Assembly (NCBI RefSeq): GCF_026151205.1
Contig: NC_087077.1
Span: 17,716,475 to 17,780,474, forward strand
Reading direction: 5' to 3'
Length of the DNA stretch: 64,000 nt
Source: Bolinopsis microptera
Taxonomy: Eukaryota; Ctenophora; Tentaculata; Lobata; Bolinopsidae
Shown here: positions 1 through 11,709 of the stretch, in pieces
How positions within the stretch are numbered: the first letter of the stretch is position 1
Layout: each line of letters starts with the position of its first letter
Translations under genes and position numbers: made by a program
The notes under the pieces: model-generated
Told to the model about the DNA's origin: nothing
The model's input: only the letters and a program-made list of their open reading frames with translations
Databases searched by the model: none

Positions 1-1224
1 GGATCAATGTGGGACGGATCGAAGAACATTAAAATGAGCGAGTTGACATTTTAGGCTTTCTGATGTTTTATTGCCTTCTTCGAGCTGTCAATGAGCCATG
101 ACGACAAGTAGAAGTTTTTTACAGACCCATCAAATGCGATATGACTCATATTGCATTTGGTGGGTGATGTAATTATTATGAGCTATAATAAATCACATTT
201 ATTGCACAACTCGGTCTAATTATTGATGAAAAGAAGAGGTAGATGGTAATCCAGGTAGGCTGGTTCAGATTAGCACGATTGACGGTACAGACTCAGAGAT
301 GTTTTATTTGTTACATATTATCGTAGTACAGCAGGCTATCGGCTCGATCTTAAATGTGCCTTTGGTGCAGTTTCTGTAAAAATCGATAAGGATATACTGT
401 AATTAATTATAAAACTCTAATATCCTGTGGTTAACGTTTTTCAGTTTCAGTCCTTTTATCTATTTCGATTTAATAATTCCTGATTACTAAAATCTGCCAA
501 GATTTACTGAACTCCAACTACAAATATATAAGTGATTTTAGTATTCTTGAAAATATAAATTCACGAAGTGTTTTTAAAAAGCATTTTTCTCCACGTTTCA
601 TGCAATTTGATAACTTTTGGCGAAAAAAATTTCGAAAATTCGAAAAAATTTTCTAAGTCTCGAAAAAAAAATGTTAGTGAAAAATTTTCGAAGTTTTTCT
701 AAAAACTACTTTTCTCCGTGTTTTAAGCTATTCCAATCATTTTGAGCCAATAAAAAATTTTTTAATTTTTGCTAATTAGCTAATTGATAATTATCCAATT
801 AATTGATTATCTGAGGAAAAAATTGTATCAACAAAAGTTTTTCTTCTTGATAATATGAACACCCTCGTTTAATCTGCAACTTTCTACGATGTTCACAACT
901 AAAGATATTTGACAAACAAGAAAGGTGGTAAAAAGTGGTAAAGTGGTAAAAAGTGGCCTTAAGACACGTGGAAAAGTTTGGAAAAGTTGGTCAGCCATAA
1001 AGGACACCTATTAGGACTCAAAAACGTCAAAAATCCTTTGTAAGCTTTGTGTGTCGGCAAATCGATTTTTTCAGACGGATTTCCCTGTACTAGTTTAAAT
1101 ATCATACTTTATAAGGTATAAAGTTTCGTATTATTAATCAAAAGTTGGTGTAATATCACACGTAACACGTTTTAGATATTAAACAGAAGAAAGTTTTTTG
1201 TCCTAGATCAAGAGCTGCTCATTT
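1..1224. other. AT-rich intergenic DNA, no gene seen
   Basis: The stretch is AT-rich with homopolymer A and T runs and no convincing open reading frame, splice-flanked exon or structured RNA on either strand. I see nothing in it beyond low-complexity sequence around 600-780. Confidence 0.6.
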
Positions 1225-2260
1225 CTCACAAGCAGTGTGGTCGGGGTTCTGTTCTTCGATTCTTGCTGCCTTTGTCTTTCGCACGCAAGTAGGAGTACCC
1301 TGAGGATTAGAGGCAATAATAATAATAACGCTTTATTTGTATACCGCTTAGGCCGTATAATCAACCATGAATTATTAAAATTTTATAGTTCTACAATTGG
1401 AACCTGCGACTTGTTTTGCAGTGAATCACAATCCAGACGAAATGTGTAATTTTAAAAAGTATAGGTACACACCTGTCCGTAGTTTCTCGTACATCACGCG
1501 TGACGTCCGGCTAGAAGGAGTTTCTCCCAGGTCTGCTGTCTAGGAAGAGAGAATGGGAGATGAGAGCTGTCAGATGAGATGGTGGTCCAAAAGAAACTGC
1601 TGGGAGCCTGACAGAAAACCGTATTGCAAGCCCCGAAACGGTGTCAGGTTTGTGACTGAAGATTCTGATCAAGCTCAGGGTTGAGTCTACACAGTGTCGC
1701 CACTTGCCGATGCCAGTTGATGCGACAGGACACTGATTTAAGTGGGAAGTTGTGTCTAAGAAACAGCGTGTGGTTCGGGTGCCGGTTGAACGCATGTAAT
1801 AGGGAGGGTATATCCGTATTTCGTTGCTAGGAGGTGGTCCGCAGATTGCGTGAAGATGCCTACTTTTAAACCTATCAATAGGTTCAATAGGTAGGTGCTA
1901 GTGATGCAGTCCTTGACCCGGAAGCTAAGGCTTCCCCGTTTCTCGCTCATTTGTGCTCCGATGTTCTTGTGACCTCTGCAGGGGTCAAGTGCAGGATGAG
2001 GGACATGGCCGACCAAGAGAAGGTTGTTTTTGAGAGGTATTTTTATACAGTTTAACTGTATCATTACCCTTGGAAATCTCTCGACCCAAACGATGCCAAA
2101 TTCTGCCTCCGAGCACAAGTACTTTGTAGGGGGTCAGCGAGTCATTTCATGTCTATTGTTCAATGTCGTTGAGCAAGGGGGAGGTTAGCTGCTGTCTACT
2201 GCCGTTATTCTCCAATTCTTAGAGTTCGTCTTTCGCACGTGAGTAAGTTTCCTGGGGAAA
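1225..2260. repeat. Unassigned higher-GC block with direct repeats at both ends
   Basis: This block is visibly richer in G and C than its surroundings. A run of about 30 bases starting GTCTTTCGCACG occurs near 1276 and again, diverged, near 2228 in the same orientation. An AAT-type short tandem tract followed by CGCTTTATTTGTATACCGC lies at about 1312-1345 and resembles the 3' tail of an invertebrate SINE or LINE. Two overlapping minus-strand reading frames (1511-1795 and 1756-2118) are open, but I recognise no domain in either. A decayed retroelement is the likeliest explanation. Confidence 0.35.
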
Positions 2261-2738
2261 ATAGATAGTCAACCAAAAATTATTAATAATAAACATAGAT
2301 GGACTTCCCACAATTATAACCAGTAAATCTGACACCTGCTAGCTGGCGTAAATTTAAAATTTAACACGCAGTGCGCGCGCCGCGCGCTAAAAATATCTCA
2401 AATTTGAAAACTGATGTGGTTCTTATTACCGAAAATCGAATTCGCGCCAGCCACAGAAGATGAATCCGAGATTGTGGAACCAGATGATACGGTTTTTGAG
2501 GCATTTTGATACGGTCATTTTAGTCTGTTTAAGTAGTTTCAGAGTGCTGGAAATGGTTTCACGGTGTAGGGGGATGTGTTTACTAACTATTTTGACGTCA
2601 AAATTGTCGCCAGAGGCTCCCTGAGTCATGGAATGAACGGAATGAACAAAATGAAACGCCCACTAGAGACTTGATTCCATTTCCGTATCAAAAAGCTGGT
2701 TCCTGAGTATCCGATATTGATACGGTCATTTCAGTCTG

Positions 2739-3778
2739 TTAAAGGGGCTGCAGAGTGCTGAAATCCTCGTCTGAGTCGACAGAAGGTTTGACTGAACGTT
2801 TACGTGACTGATTATCTAACTTGGCACCTAGTTCCTGCCTATTCTGGAGTACCTGTTCGGCAGAACAAATCATAACAGAGTACGACTTGTCTGGCCGAAC
2901 TTCCTCAACAGAATGAAACAACTGGTCAGAGTATCTAACAAAAATCTTAGAACTTATGGAGGTGTGGAAACTTGCAACTATTCCATCTAATACTTTCTGG
3001 CTCTCCAAGAGATTACACTTAAGAGACCTATCAGTTAATCAGTTATTATGCAGCTATATAAATTTAAGAGAGCCTCTACAGAGCCATCCTTATCTAGTGA
3101 GCAGTGGTCAGAACATTCATATACATCTAAAGTGTGCTTACAGGGGAAAAAGTGCTTAAAGAACTGTTGCAACTTATCAGATAAAGGAAACATGAACTGA
3201 ACTCAGGAACTACAAAACAATCTAACGTGGGGTATCTTAGGACCTGACTTAAGATCAGAAATGAACACATAAGAACCACACTCTAACCGCAGTACTACAG
3301 AGGAGCACACGGTCAGGGGGTCAGAATAAGCATGTGATAAAGGAGGCAAAGCATCCTGGATATTATGATAATATACACCTAAAGATGAATCGAACTTGTG
3401 GGAGTCACGAATGAGCTCAACCACGGCATTTACCTGAGATGTATCCATAGGGAGTAGTCGTGTTGACTGAGTTAGCTGTAAAAAACAGCCAATAAGTAAA
3501 ACTCAGATAGGGAGAAGTTTAGTCAAAGAACTGGTTGTAGGAAACAACACAGTCCAGATAGGAGTAGGAAGGGAGGACTCAGAACTAGTTGTAGAAAACA
3601 ACGTAGTTTAGAGTAAAGTAGGCAAAGAAGACAGGCACGTAGCGTAAACTACAAAATAAAAATGTGTATTTGAAAGATAGAGCTTAAAGTTGAAATGTCA
3701 AAAGATTGTACTCAGTGTGTGAAATAGTAAACTGAAACCGGGTGAGCTATATTTCGCGAGGGTATTTATACCCGCTTC
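2739..3778 (-). other. Possible gene inside the foldback element
   Basis: On the minus strand a TATA-like GGGTATAAATACC (about 3762-3774) precedes a reading frame at 3203-3448 (81 codons, starting MDTSQVNAVVELIRD) and another at 2739-3008 (about 89 codons, serine- and acid-rich C-terminus). Base composition here is more balanced than in the flanks. The two frames may be exons or pieces of one decayed gene carried between the inverted arms. I recognise no family and no domain. The alternative is chance open frames in unique filler DNA. Confidence 0.25.
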
Positions 3779-3990
3779 ATCGTGACAGGGATAACGAGCC
3801 AATTGTTTACAAACAAGCAGCAAGCATGTGAATCCTTCTTGATAAGGTTCAGATCACGTTTGATCGCATGCAGGGTTCTTGTCTCCGATAGATCAGATCA
3901 TTGTCTTCTAAGAAGATCATATCCTCGTTCTTGCCCCCTCTGGCTCCAGTGGATCTCATCATTACTCGATAAGCATCGGATCAAATGATT

Positions 3991-4640
3991 GCCTCAAAAA
4001 CCGTATCATCTGGTTCCACAATGTCGGATACTCAGGAACCAGCTTTTTGATACGAAAATGGAACCAAGTCTCTAGTGGGCGTTCTGGGAGTGCTAAGGCC
4101 ACCAAACTTTGCAGGAACACTATTAGGGTCAATAACAAACGATTCCGACCTGTTTTGGGGCAATCCGACGAGTTTTAGAAAAAATTTCATTTTTGTTCAT
4201 TCCGTTCATTCCATGACTCAGGGAGCCTCTGGCGACAATTTTGACGTCAAAATAGTTGGTAAACACATCCCCCTACACCATACAACCATTTCCAGCACTC
4301 TGAAACTACTTTAACAGACTGAAATGACCGTATCAAAATGCCTCAAAAACCGTATCATCTGGTTCCACAAGCTCGGATACTCAGGAACCAGCTTTTTGAT
4401 ACGGAAATGGAACCAAGTCTCTAGTGGGCGTTCTGGGAGTGCTAGGGCCACCAAACTTTGCAGGAACACTATTAGGGTCAATACCAAACGATTCCGACCT
4501 GTTTTGGGGCAATCCGACGAGTTTTAGAAAAAATTTCATTTTTGTTCATTCCGTTCATTCCATGACTCAGGGAGCCTCTGGCGACAATTTTGACGTCAAA
4601 ATAGTTGGTAAACACATCCCCCTACACCGTACAACCATAA
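3991..4640. repeat. Tandem duplication with 349-bp period
   Basis: The unit beginning CCTCAAAAACCGTATCATCT at 3991 recurs at 4340 with few differences. The second copy is cut off after about 300 bases. This forms the doubled right arm of the foldback element. The short reading frames here (4075-4314, 4424-4654) are the same repeat read twice, not genes. Confidence 0.8.
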
Positions 4641-4789
4641 TTATCTATTTTTGATCCAAAATATAGTCAAAATAACGTTGGTTCCAAACCGTATCAAAAC
4701 CGTATCAAAACCGTATCATTGGTTCCAAATTGGTTCCAAAATCTCGGATTCATGAACTCGCCAGCCACCATCAGAAGATGCAGTAGATG

Positions 4790-5368
4790 AATTCATAAAT
4801 TTGGAACATGGGCACATCACAGTATTGGCCGTATTTGAGTGCTGGGAAGGCTCAGTTCGGATTTCTAAGATGGATATAGCCGTAAGCTAGGCCTAGGAAC
4901 CATAAAAAGTCGTATAAAACTACCCATGGAATGACCAGAAATGAACGAAAATGAACATTCTTCTCAAAGTGCTCAGAATGGTTTAAAATGGGTCGGAAAG
5001 TGTTTATATTAGTCCTAGGACCACTCAAACCAAGTTTGAGAATCATTGCATGTCTAGAACCGATGTTACCAATGTTCCAAAATGTCCCAATTTTGGCACA
5101 ATAATCCTCCTGAGAATCCAGATTTTTGGAACATGGGCACATCGAAGTATTGGCTGTATTTAAGTGCTGGGAAGCCTCAATTCGGTTTTCTAAGATGGAT
5201 GTAGGTAAAAACTAGGCCTAAGAGCCATCAAAACTCAAATAACATTACCCAGGTTCATGGAATGTATGGAAAATGAACAAAAATGAAAATAGTAGTTGAG
5301 ATGGTGGAAACATTTGATACAATTTTGGAAACATGCTTTTACAGCCGTATTTATGCTTGTACTGACTT
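4790..5368. repeat. Diverged tandem modules of the foldback repeat family
   Basis: Two copies of a roughly 315-bp module, each containing TTTGGAACATGGGCACATC (about 4800 and 5130) followed by CTAAGATGGAT, CTAGGCCTA and a TGGAATG..AATGAAC stretch, lie head to tail. The same AATGAAC-rich motif occurs in the arms at 2.6 and 4.2 kb, so these look like older members of one family. The module continues after the inserted transposon at 7324. Confidence 0.6.
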
Positions 5369-7323
5369 GGACACGTTCATAAAAAGGTGGCACTAGAGAT
5401 TGATTTTTCACTGCCAAAATTGTGTGAAGCATTTTAAAATACTTGTATCTCAAGGAGTATGCTATGAAAGTTAACCAAATTTTAATGTGGTCCAAAAAGA
5501 TTCAAATGTCACATAATAAAGTCATTCATCTCTTTATATCTGTTAATTGTGCAGATATGAGCCAGAAATCACAAAATATTCATTTCTTGCACCTCTAATG
5601 ATGAATTTACATTCTGTGAGTGTGTCCTGCTTCTCAATGTGATTATTGAACCTTTTTGAGATAGCTGAGTGTTAAAAGTGCAAAGGATCACCGGTTAAAT
5701 GTGGAGTTACGATGCAATTATCACATACAGGGTTAATTCTGACTAAGTATTTTAGAATGATGAATGTGATATGAATATCAACGGAATGATTGTAACAATG
5801 AACTCTATCAATCACAATTATATCATGCTAACTAATATTTAGAGAATTTAGATGGTTAAAAGTGCCATAATGAGTCAAAAATCACATAAATGAGCATGTA
5901 TTGAAATGATGCTGTATCAGGGGAATGTACACTGTCCATTTGAACACTGTCCATTAGTACTCCGATGAAAAAGCGATGAATGTCGATTTGCCGTGATTCT
6001 AGCTTTGTGTGTTATTGTGTGATTTCAATGCACGGCAATGAAGGGACTCAGGTACCACGATCTGGCAGACAAACATGTCTGAACAGACATAGCGAGTCAG
6101 ATCTGGTTCAGGAAATTTTATCGTTAAAGAGATATTCATATTTCATATGAATCAATACTCAGGTTTCTAATTTTGGACTCGCCCGGGGTTTGATTATGAT
6201 ACTTTGAGGAATGACATTTGATTTATAAGTTGATTTCAAATCCCCTATGGGTACCAGAAATACTGGTTTCACAACAACAACATCACTTTTTGGCTCTATA
6301 TCAGGTTGGTATTCATAGTAAATCTGCAGTAATTTGTTGTGACACTGCACTTGTTTATGGTCATGGAGAAGTTCGTTATTAGAGTAATAGTGGAATCAAT
6401 AATCACAAAACACTGATTTTAAACTGATTAAACTAGGCAAGTACTTTTACTACTCAGGCCATGATAATTTTGTCTCCATACTGTGACAAATGAATCAATC
6501 AGTTACGTATAATACTTAATTGAATTTTTGAAATGTGATTATCGATTCATTACCTTTCTTTTCAAAATGTCATTACAACTTGAACATTACATATGATTCA
6601 ATTGTCATACTTTAAAGAAAATTACATAGTTGGTAGCCAGATTTGTGTGATTTTTGAATCATTTAACCACCCAGATCAAAAATTATCGCTCAAAGGCCTT
6701 CAATATGGTATAAGCTTAGACATGGATTCAAAAATCACATAATAAGAACCATAGAATGGATATATGTTGTCATATTGTGCACTTAATTTAAGGCTTACTA
6801 TAGTGAGACTTAATAGCGCACCAATAACGAAAATGTGATTTTGAATCATATTAACTGGTTTTAATACTATTTAATACTATTTTGTACTCTAAAAAATGAT
6901 AGAAAGCCAATAAAAACGTAAGATGATTCAATAATCACTGCTCAAAATAGGCTCATTTCCAATGTTTAAGTTGTGATTTTTGAATCATTTTGGCACCAAT
7001 AACAATTTCAGATAAGACATTTTATTCCTTACATGCATTATAGTCACCATATCAATTTTGGCGTCTTTGTGAATAGTACTTTTCAGATTATCTAGTGTTG
7101 ATTCATCTTGCATTTCTAATTGTGTGATTTTTGAATCATTGGCACACAAATAACGATAACTCCTGTGATATAAGCACTACAGACTCCGTGATTTCAGGAT
7201 CATGAAATTTAATCGAATTTCTAAAGGTATAGATAGATATATCAACCAACAAAGAGCAATGACCATTTTAAAAACTCATTAAAAAAAATCAATCTCTAGT
7301 GCCACCTTTTTTTGAACGTGTCC
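5369..7323. mobile_element. Non-autonomous DNA transposon, GGACACGTTCA ends, motif array A
   Basis: The element starts GGACACGTTCA and ends with the inverse. The inverted termini match over about 40 bases apart from a T/A difference and an A-run length. It is flanked by a direct 4-bp ACTT (5365-5368 and 7324-7327). Diverged copies of the surrounding module near 7640 and 8100 lack it, which confirms an insertion. It has no coding capacity. About a dozen copies of a motif near TGTGATTTTTGAATCAT lie along it (about 5500, 5872, 6392, 6533, 6646, 6724, 6834, 6922, 6971, 7123, 7188). They are mostly reversed in the left part and forward in the right part. Four-bp duplications occur in Sola, Chapaev and Academ elements among others, but I cannot assign the superfamily. 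Confidence 0.75.
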
Positions 7324-8140
7324 ACTTGGAATCTATCTGGTATGGTAGAAGGACACATGTACTAACATTTCCAGCCACTTAGAAGTGCAAAATACTCCCC
7401 TGGTTCATGGAATGAATGAAATGAACACAAAATGAACATTTTCCTAGAATCCCCTGAATTGGGCTAAAACCAATTGGAATCGGTCGGTATTGATACCAGG
7501 AGTGTCCCTGAGAAGTTTGGTGTGCCTAGCATGTTCAGAAAGGGCTCTGGGGCAATGTTTCTATTTTGGTTTCAGAGTAGTTGAGATGGTGGAAACAATT
7601 GACACAAATTTAGAAACATGCTTTTTAGCGGTAATTATGCCTGGACTGGCATGGAATCGATATGGTATGGTAGAGGGGCATATTGTTTACTAACATGTTC
7701 AGCAACTCAGAAGTTTTTTTCTTTGAAATGTAATACTCCACCGAAGGGATAGGGTGCGTCAAGAATCATCCAGTTTCACATCGAAAGCACTATTTTCACA
7801 CATCAAATTGTGACATTTTTTGTTCAACTTTAAAAAAACCTTTTTAGTGCAAAATGATCCCCTGGTTCATGAAATGAACAAAAATGAACTTTACCCTAAA
7901 ATCGCCTAAACTGAGTTGAAGGCGATCAGAATCGATTGGTATCGATACCAGGAGTGTCCTTGAAAAGTTTGGTGGCCCTAGCATCCTCAGAAAAGGCTTT
8001 GTGGGCAATGTTCCATTTTGGTTTCAGAGAAGTTGGGATTCTGGAACAGAATTGAGACAAATTTGGAACAGGCTTTTTGGGCAGTAATTATGCCTTGGCT
8101 GACTTAAAATCGATCTGGTATGGTGGAGGGGTATATTAAC
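7324..8140. repeat. Two further modules of the foldback repeat family
   Basis: A module of about 460 bp runs from roughly 7399 and again from roughly 7860. It contains TGGTTCATGGAATGAATG, GATACCAGGAGTGTCC, AAGTTTGGTG and GGTATGGTAGAGGGGC. It is the same family, in opposite orientation, as the modules at 3991-4640, with heavy divergence. No coding sequence is seen. Confidence 0.6.
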
Positions 8141-11100
8141 TACATTTTTGGGTGTTTTCAAATTAAAGATTTCAAAGCCAGATTTTCGGCTTAAGTTGGC
8201 TGGGACATGCCCAAATTGTGTATGCTTTGATCGTGATCGGGTTTTCAAAAATAAACGATTTACCTTTCGCATATGATGGACTTTTTCCCGAAGAAGGTGG
8301 GTATTTTATCCTTGTAGTTTTCCAGAGAAGGACGTAGTCTTTTCCACATCTCTGTCATCAGAGAAGTCCTTTCGATTAAACGGTCCCTGTTTGGCACTCC
8401 TGAGATAATTGACTGTCTTATACACAATGGTTTTACCGTTTACAACATTTGCAGTAATATTTATTACCGAATTTAATTAGAATTTAACCCATACATTTTT
8501 AACACATGAACTGCTGTATCAGTAACCATCAAAATAGAAACAAACCTATGAATTTGATGTTTATCTTGTTAAGTGGGAGGTCAACCTCTTCTTGACACAA
8601 AATACCCAGTCGTCTCCTGAGATCTCCGACATGACAGAGGAAGCTACTGTCGAGTTCGATATTACAGCTAAGATAGTCAAACTGAGTGGGATCAATTTTA
8701 AGCATTACAAATCAGCAGTTATCAAGCAAATGTGATGAAAGAGCCATTATTGAAATGTAAGGCAGATCTAGAGCTAGGAATGTGTTTAGGGGCATCAAAG
8801 AATAAGTATCTGTGTACTGTTCTTTACCATACCATTTAAACGATTTAATACATGGAAGTATCACAATAATATACTTTTTCAACAACATAAACACATTTAA
8901 AAAAAGGCTCGAATGGGTTATTGATATTTCCATATAATGCAGGATTGAAATAATCTGTTTAGGAGTAATACGTTCAAATTCGATCCTGATCTACAAAAGT
9001 GTAACATGATAGCAAAATCCGCTCTGCTTTTCTATACTAGAACAAGTTTTAGTAGTCTCCAGCACATCACAGCTTAAAGGCAGTAACACTAAATCGATTA
9101 CATTAAATAATCTCTCAAGATCATTTAGTAATATCTGTATTTCAATGTGCAACGAAACAGCTTCTATACTACTTTACTACTTCTATACTACTTTACTATC
9201 AACTAGATATACGGTTTGAGCATTGAAGCTCTATGCTGTGAGCAGCAACGAAAAGAGATGGGATTGCAATATATCGACTCACTTGTGAAAATAATGATTA
9301 AATCTCCTAATTACGATTTCTAACTGCGCGGCGTAGTGCGTACTTTGAAATCCAAATAAAAATTATTTTTTGATCAAAATATTGGAAAACAAAATTACAA
9401 CATGATTCAAATCTTGTGTAAAAAAATGTTATAAACAATATGCTGTTAAAAACTTTCGTGAAAAATTTTAAAAAGCATGATTTCCACCCGATTATGTGAA
9501 GTTATCATTTTTATGACTTTTACAGGTTATAATTTTTGTCAAGAGCTTAGCCATTTGTCAAAATTTAGGTCATGGTATCATGTTATGTGACTATACAATG
9601 AGATTATAATCCGTTGATGTATAATATCTTGGAGTTTATCAGGGGATGAAATTATTTGTAGGTTTCTAAACTACCAAAACGCGCGCTGGGTTGGACTCGT
9701 TGTATAATAATAATGTATAACTATCAATACATGATACACGATAACGTAAAACTATATAAATCGATAACATATAAGATCAAATAAACCATATGGTACCAAG
9801 TTACATTAATTGATGAAATCTTTCCATGTTTTAGAATGAAAATCCATACACAAATTTCCTAGCTTTAAGTATGACACACATTATTACATGATAACGAATT
9901 GATTTAACGCGCATATGTATGCAAAATATACATGCAAAATATATTGTAATTGTATAAGAATCGACCTTGTTTTTTAAAGATTAGTCATTTAAAGTATCGA
10001 TGAGAAAATCCCTGTACAAATAGCTTCTACTTATAATCCGATAATTTATGTTGTATGATGCAATAAAAATACTCATACCGCGCGCAGCTTGAACTACGAC
10101 ATACGCAAGCGTTCAGTTGCAAATTATAAGGTCTACCGAAGTTTGTAGGGCGCGAAAAATTTTATGTTGACGTGCTCGCGCATTCTGAGTAGTCAGCTCG
10201 CGTTGGGTAATTGATTATGGGTATAAAATGAAATATTGTTTTATTTAAAATTTTGTTTTATTTTGTACACTGCCACGAAACAGCTGTTGCTGAATTTGAA
10301 TAGTTAACCTCTAAAATTGAATGGATGGGGGACAGGGGGAATAGAAGGTAAATCGGACTTTTTGAACCAAAACTATAATCTTCAATTCAGCAAACAATAA
10401 CGTAAGCATACTTTGTATCACGTTGTGACCCCATTGTCATTTCACTAAGTTTAGCGTTTTTACGATACAAGGGGAGCCGCGCACTCGTGCGCGGTGGGTC
10501 ATACAACCAAAATTTGACTCGGGGGGTTAAGTTATGGGGGGGGGGGGGAGGGGGTAAAAATATAGACTGTTATAAATATGGTTCTTTGGCCCGAGAAGGA
10601 CCAAATTAGACCCCCCATGATATAATATTAACGACTAAGGTATGTTGTGAGAAACTATGCGGAGAAATCATGAGTAGATCTGAGATCAGAATATCAACAA
10701 TTCTTTTTGTCAATTTCAGCAGTGGGGTCCCCTCTTCGACCGGCCTTCATCTAGTTTGTGTGTTTGTCGCCTGTCTCGAGATATGATACCTGTGGCTATC
10801 GTGGACTCTATTATCCGTTTAGTATGGGACACATTGTGGCCACAGTAGATGCATTTTTTGTTTCATTGAGTAAACACAAATCATTATGTGCCGTTTAGCA
10901 GTAAAGTGCGATTCACTGGAAACACTCATAGGCCAATCGGTGAAAAGGGGTTCGAAAAAGTCAATATTGGCACTCGAGTCCTTGATCTTGGCGATAGTAC
11001 ACTAGGTCTTTTGAACTGCAATCTTTCAGCCAGTGCTGGTTTATGATTTATATATTAATTTGCTTGTCTTCAGCGTCTCTACTAGAAAATTATAAGTTTA

Positions 11101-11412
11101 TAACATATTATATAACCTACTATCTGAAACAAATATTGTACGGGTATCACCCGTTAACATATTTGTTTTTAATTTCCTTTCTGCATGTGATCAAAATTAC
11201 CCATTTAAAATATTTTCTAAAAGTTTTATTTTTCACTCAACAATTGGCAACGAAGCAAGCATGATTATACGTGCGGTGCGTCGAATAGACGATATCCTTT
11301 ACTAGGGAGTATAGTAGGCACGCCAATCCCTGTGTGTGGCGCTCTTTTCAAGCTTCTTGTACAGTGGCAGAGCAATTAGTGATAGATTAGCAAACTTTGC
11401 TCTAACCTCGCG
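8141..11412. other. Intergenic DNA with traces of a dispersed G+C-rich repeat
   Basis: No convincing exon or gene. From about 9300 the sequence carries short CGCG-rich patches (9325, 9680, 10080, 10170). A segment at 10402-10508 is the reverse complement of 48731-48862 and includes a GCGCAC/GTGCGC hairpin. A poly-G run interrupted once sits near 10538-10556. The reading frames at 8024-8272, 8712-8933 and 11043-11264 show no domain. Confidence 0.5.
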
Positions 11413-11701
11413 CAGTGGCGTAACGAAAGGCCCTGCTGACCCCGCTGTGCAGGGGGGTGCCGTCTTAGGGGCGCGCCAAATCGTCGTTTGAATGTGGGAC
11501 AATTTCGAAAACTTAACTAAAGTACTAGCAAAACTGCGCGTTTTGCTCTAGATACACACTTTTTTAGAGATTTTACCGGCGTATTCTTTAAAATCACCTA
11601 ATTTGTTCAATTTTAGGGAGGGGCACCAAAAGGGGAGGGGGCGCCAACAGGGGGGCGCTTTTTTCGGCAGGGGGGCGCCAACAGGCAACGTTACGCCACT
11701 G
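11413..11701. mobile_element. hAT-type MITE with 8-bp target duplication
   Basis: The element begins CAGTGGCGTAACG and ends CGTTACGCCACTG. It is flanked by the identical octamer ACCTCGCG at 11405-11412 and 11702-11709. An 8-bp target duplication together with CAGTGGCGTA-type termini is typical of hAT elements. It is 289 bp, G+C-rich, with several GGGGGCGCC runs, and has no coding capacity, so it is a non-autonomous copy. The perfect duplication indicates a fairly recent insertion. Confidence 0.9.
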
Positions 11702-11709
11702 ACCTCGCG

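Larger units (their letters stand above)
2440..4770. mobile_element. Foldback-like transposon with repetitive inverted arms
   Basis: The sequence GAATCCGAGATTGTGGAACC at 2460-2480 returns inverted near 4736-4755 with one change. Inside it, both arms carry modules with repeated CCGTATCA units and a stretch reading TGGAATGAACGGAATGAAC. The left arm (about 2440-2735) is a single copy and the right arm (3991-4640) a tandem pair. A run of about 22 bases containing CAGCCAC and AGAAG lies in direct orientation just outside both ends (2443-2465, 4758-4785) and could be an insertion-site duplication or a further module copy. The middle (2736-3780) is non-repetitive. Complex inverted arms around a unique core are the layout of foldback elements. 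No transposase is recognisable. Confidence 0.5.

Noticed and set aside
1511..2118. Two overlapping minus-strand frames as a gene
   Set aside because: No domain, no consistent splice sites, and they lie in a repeat-like block. Listed only as unassigned repeat.
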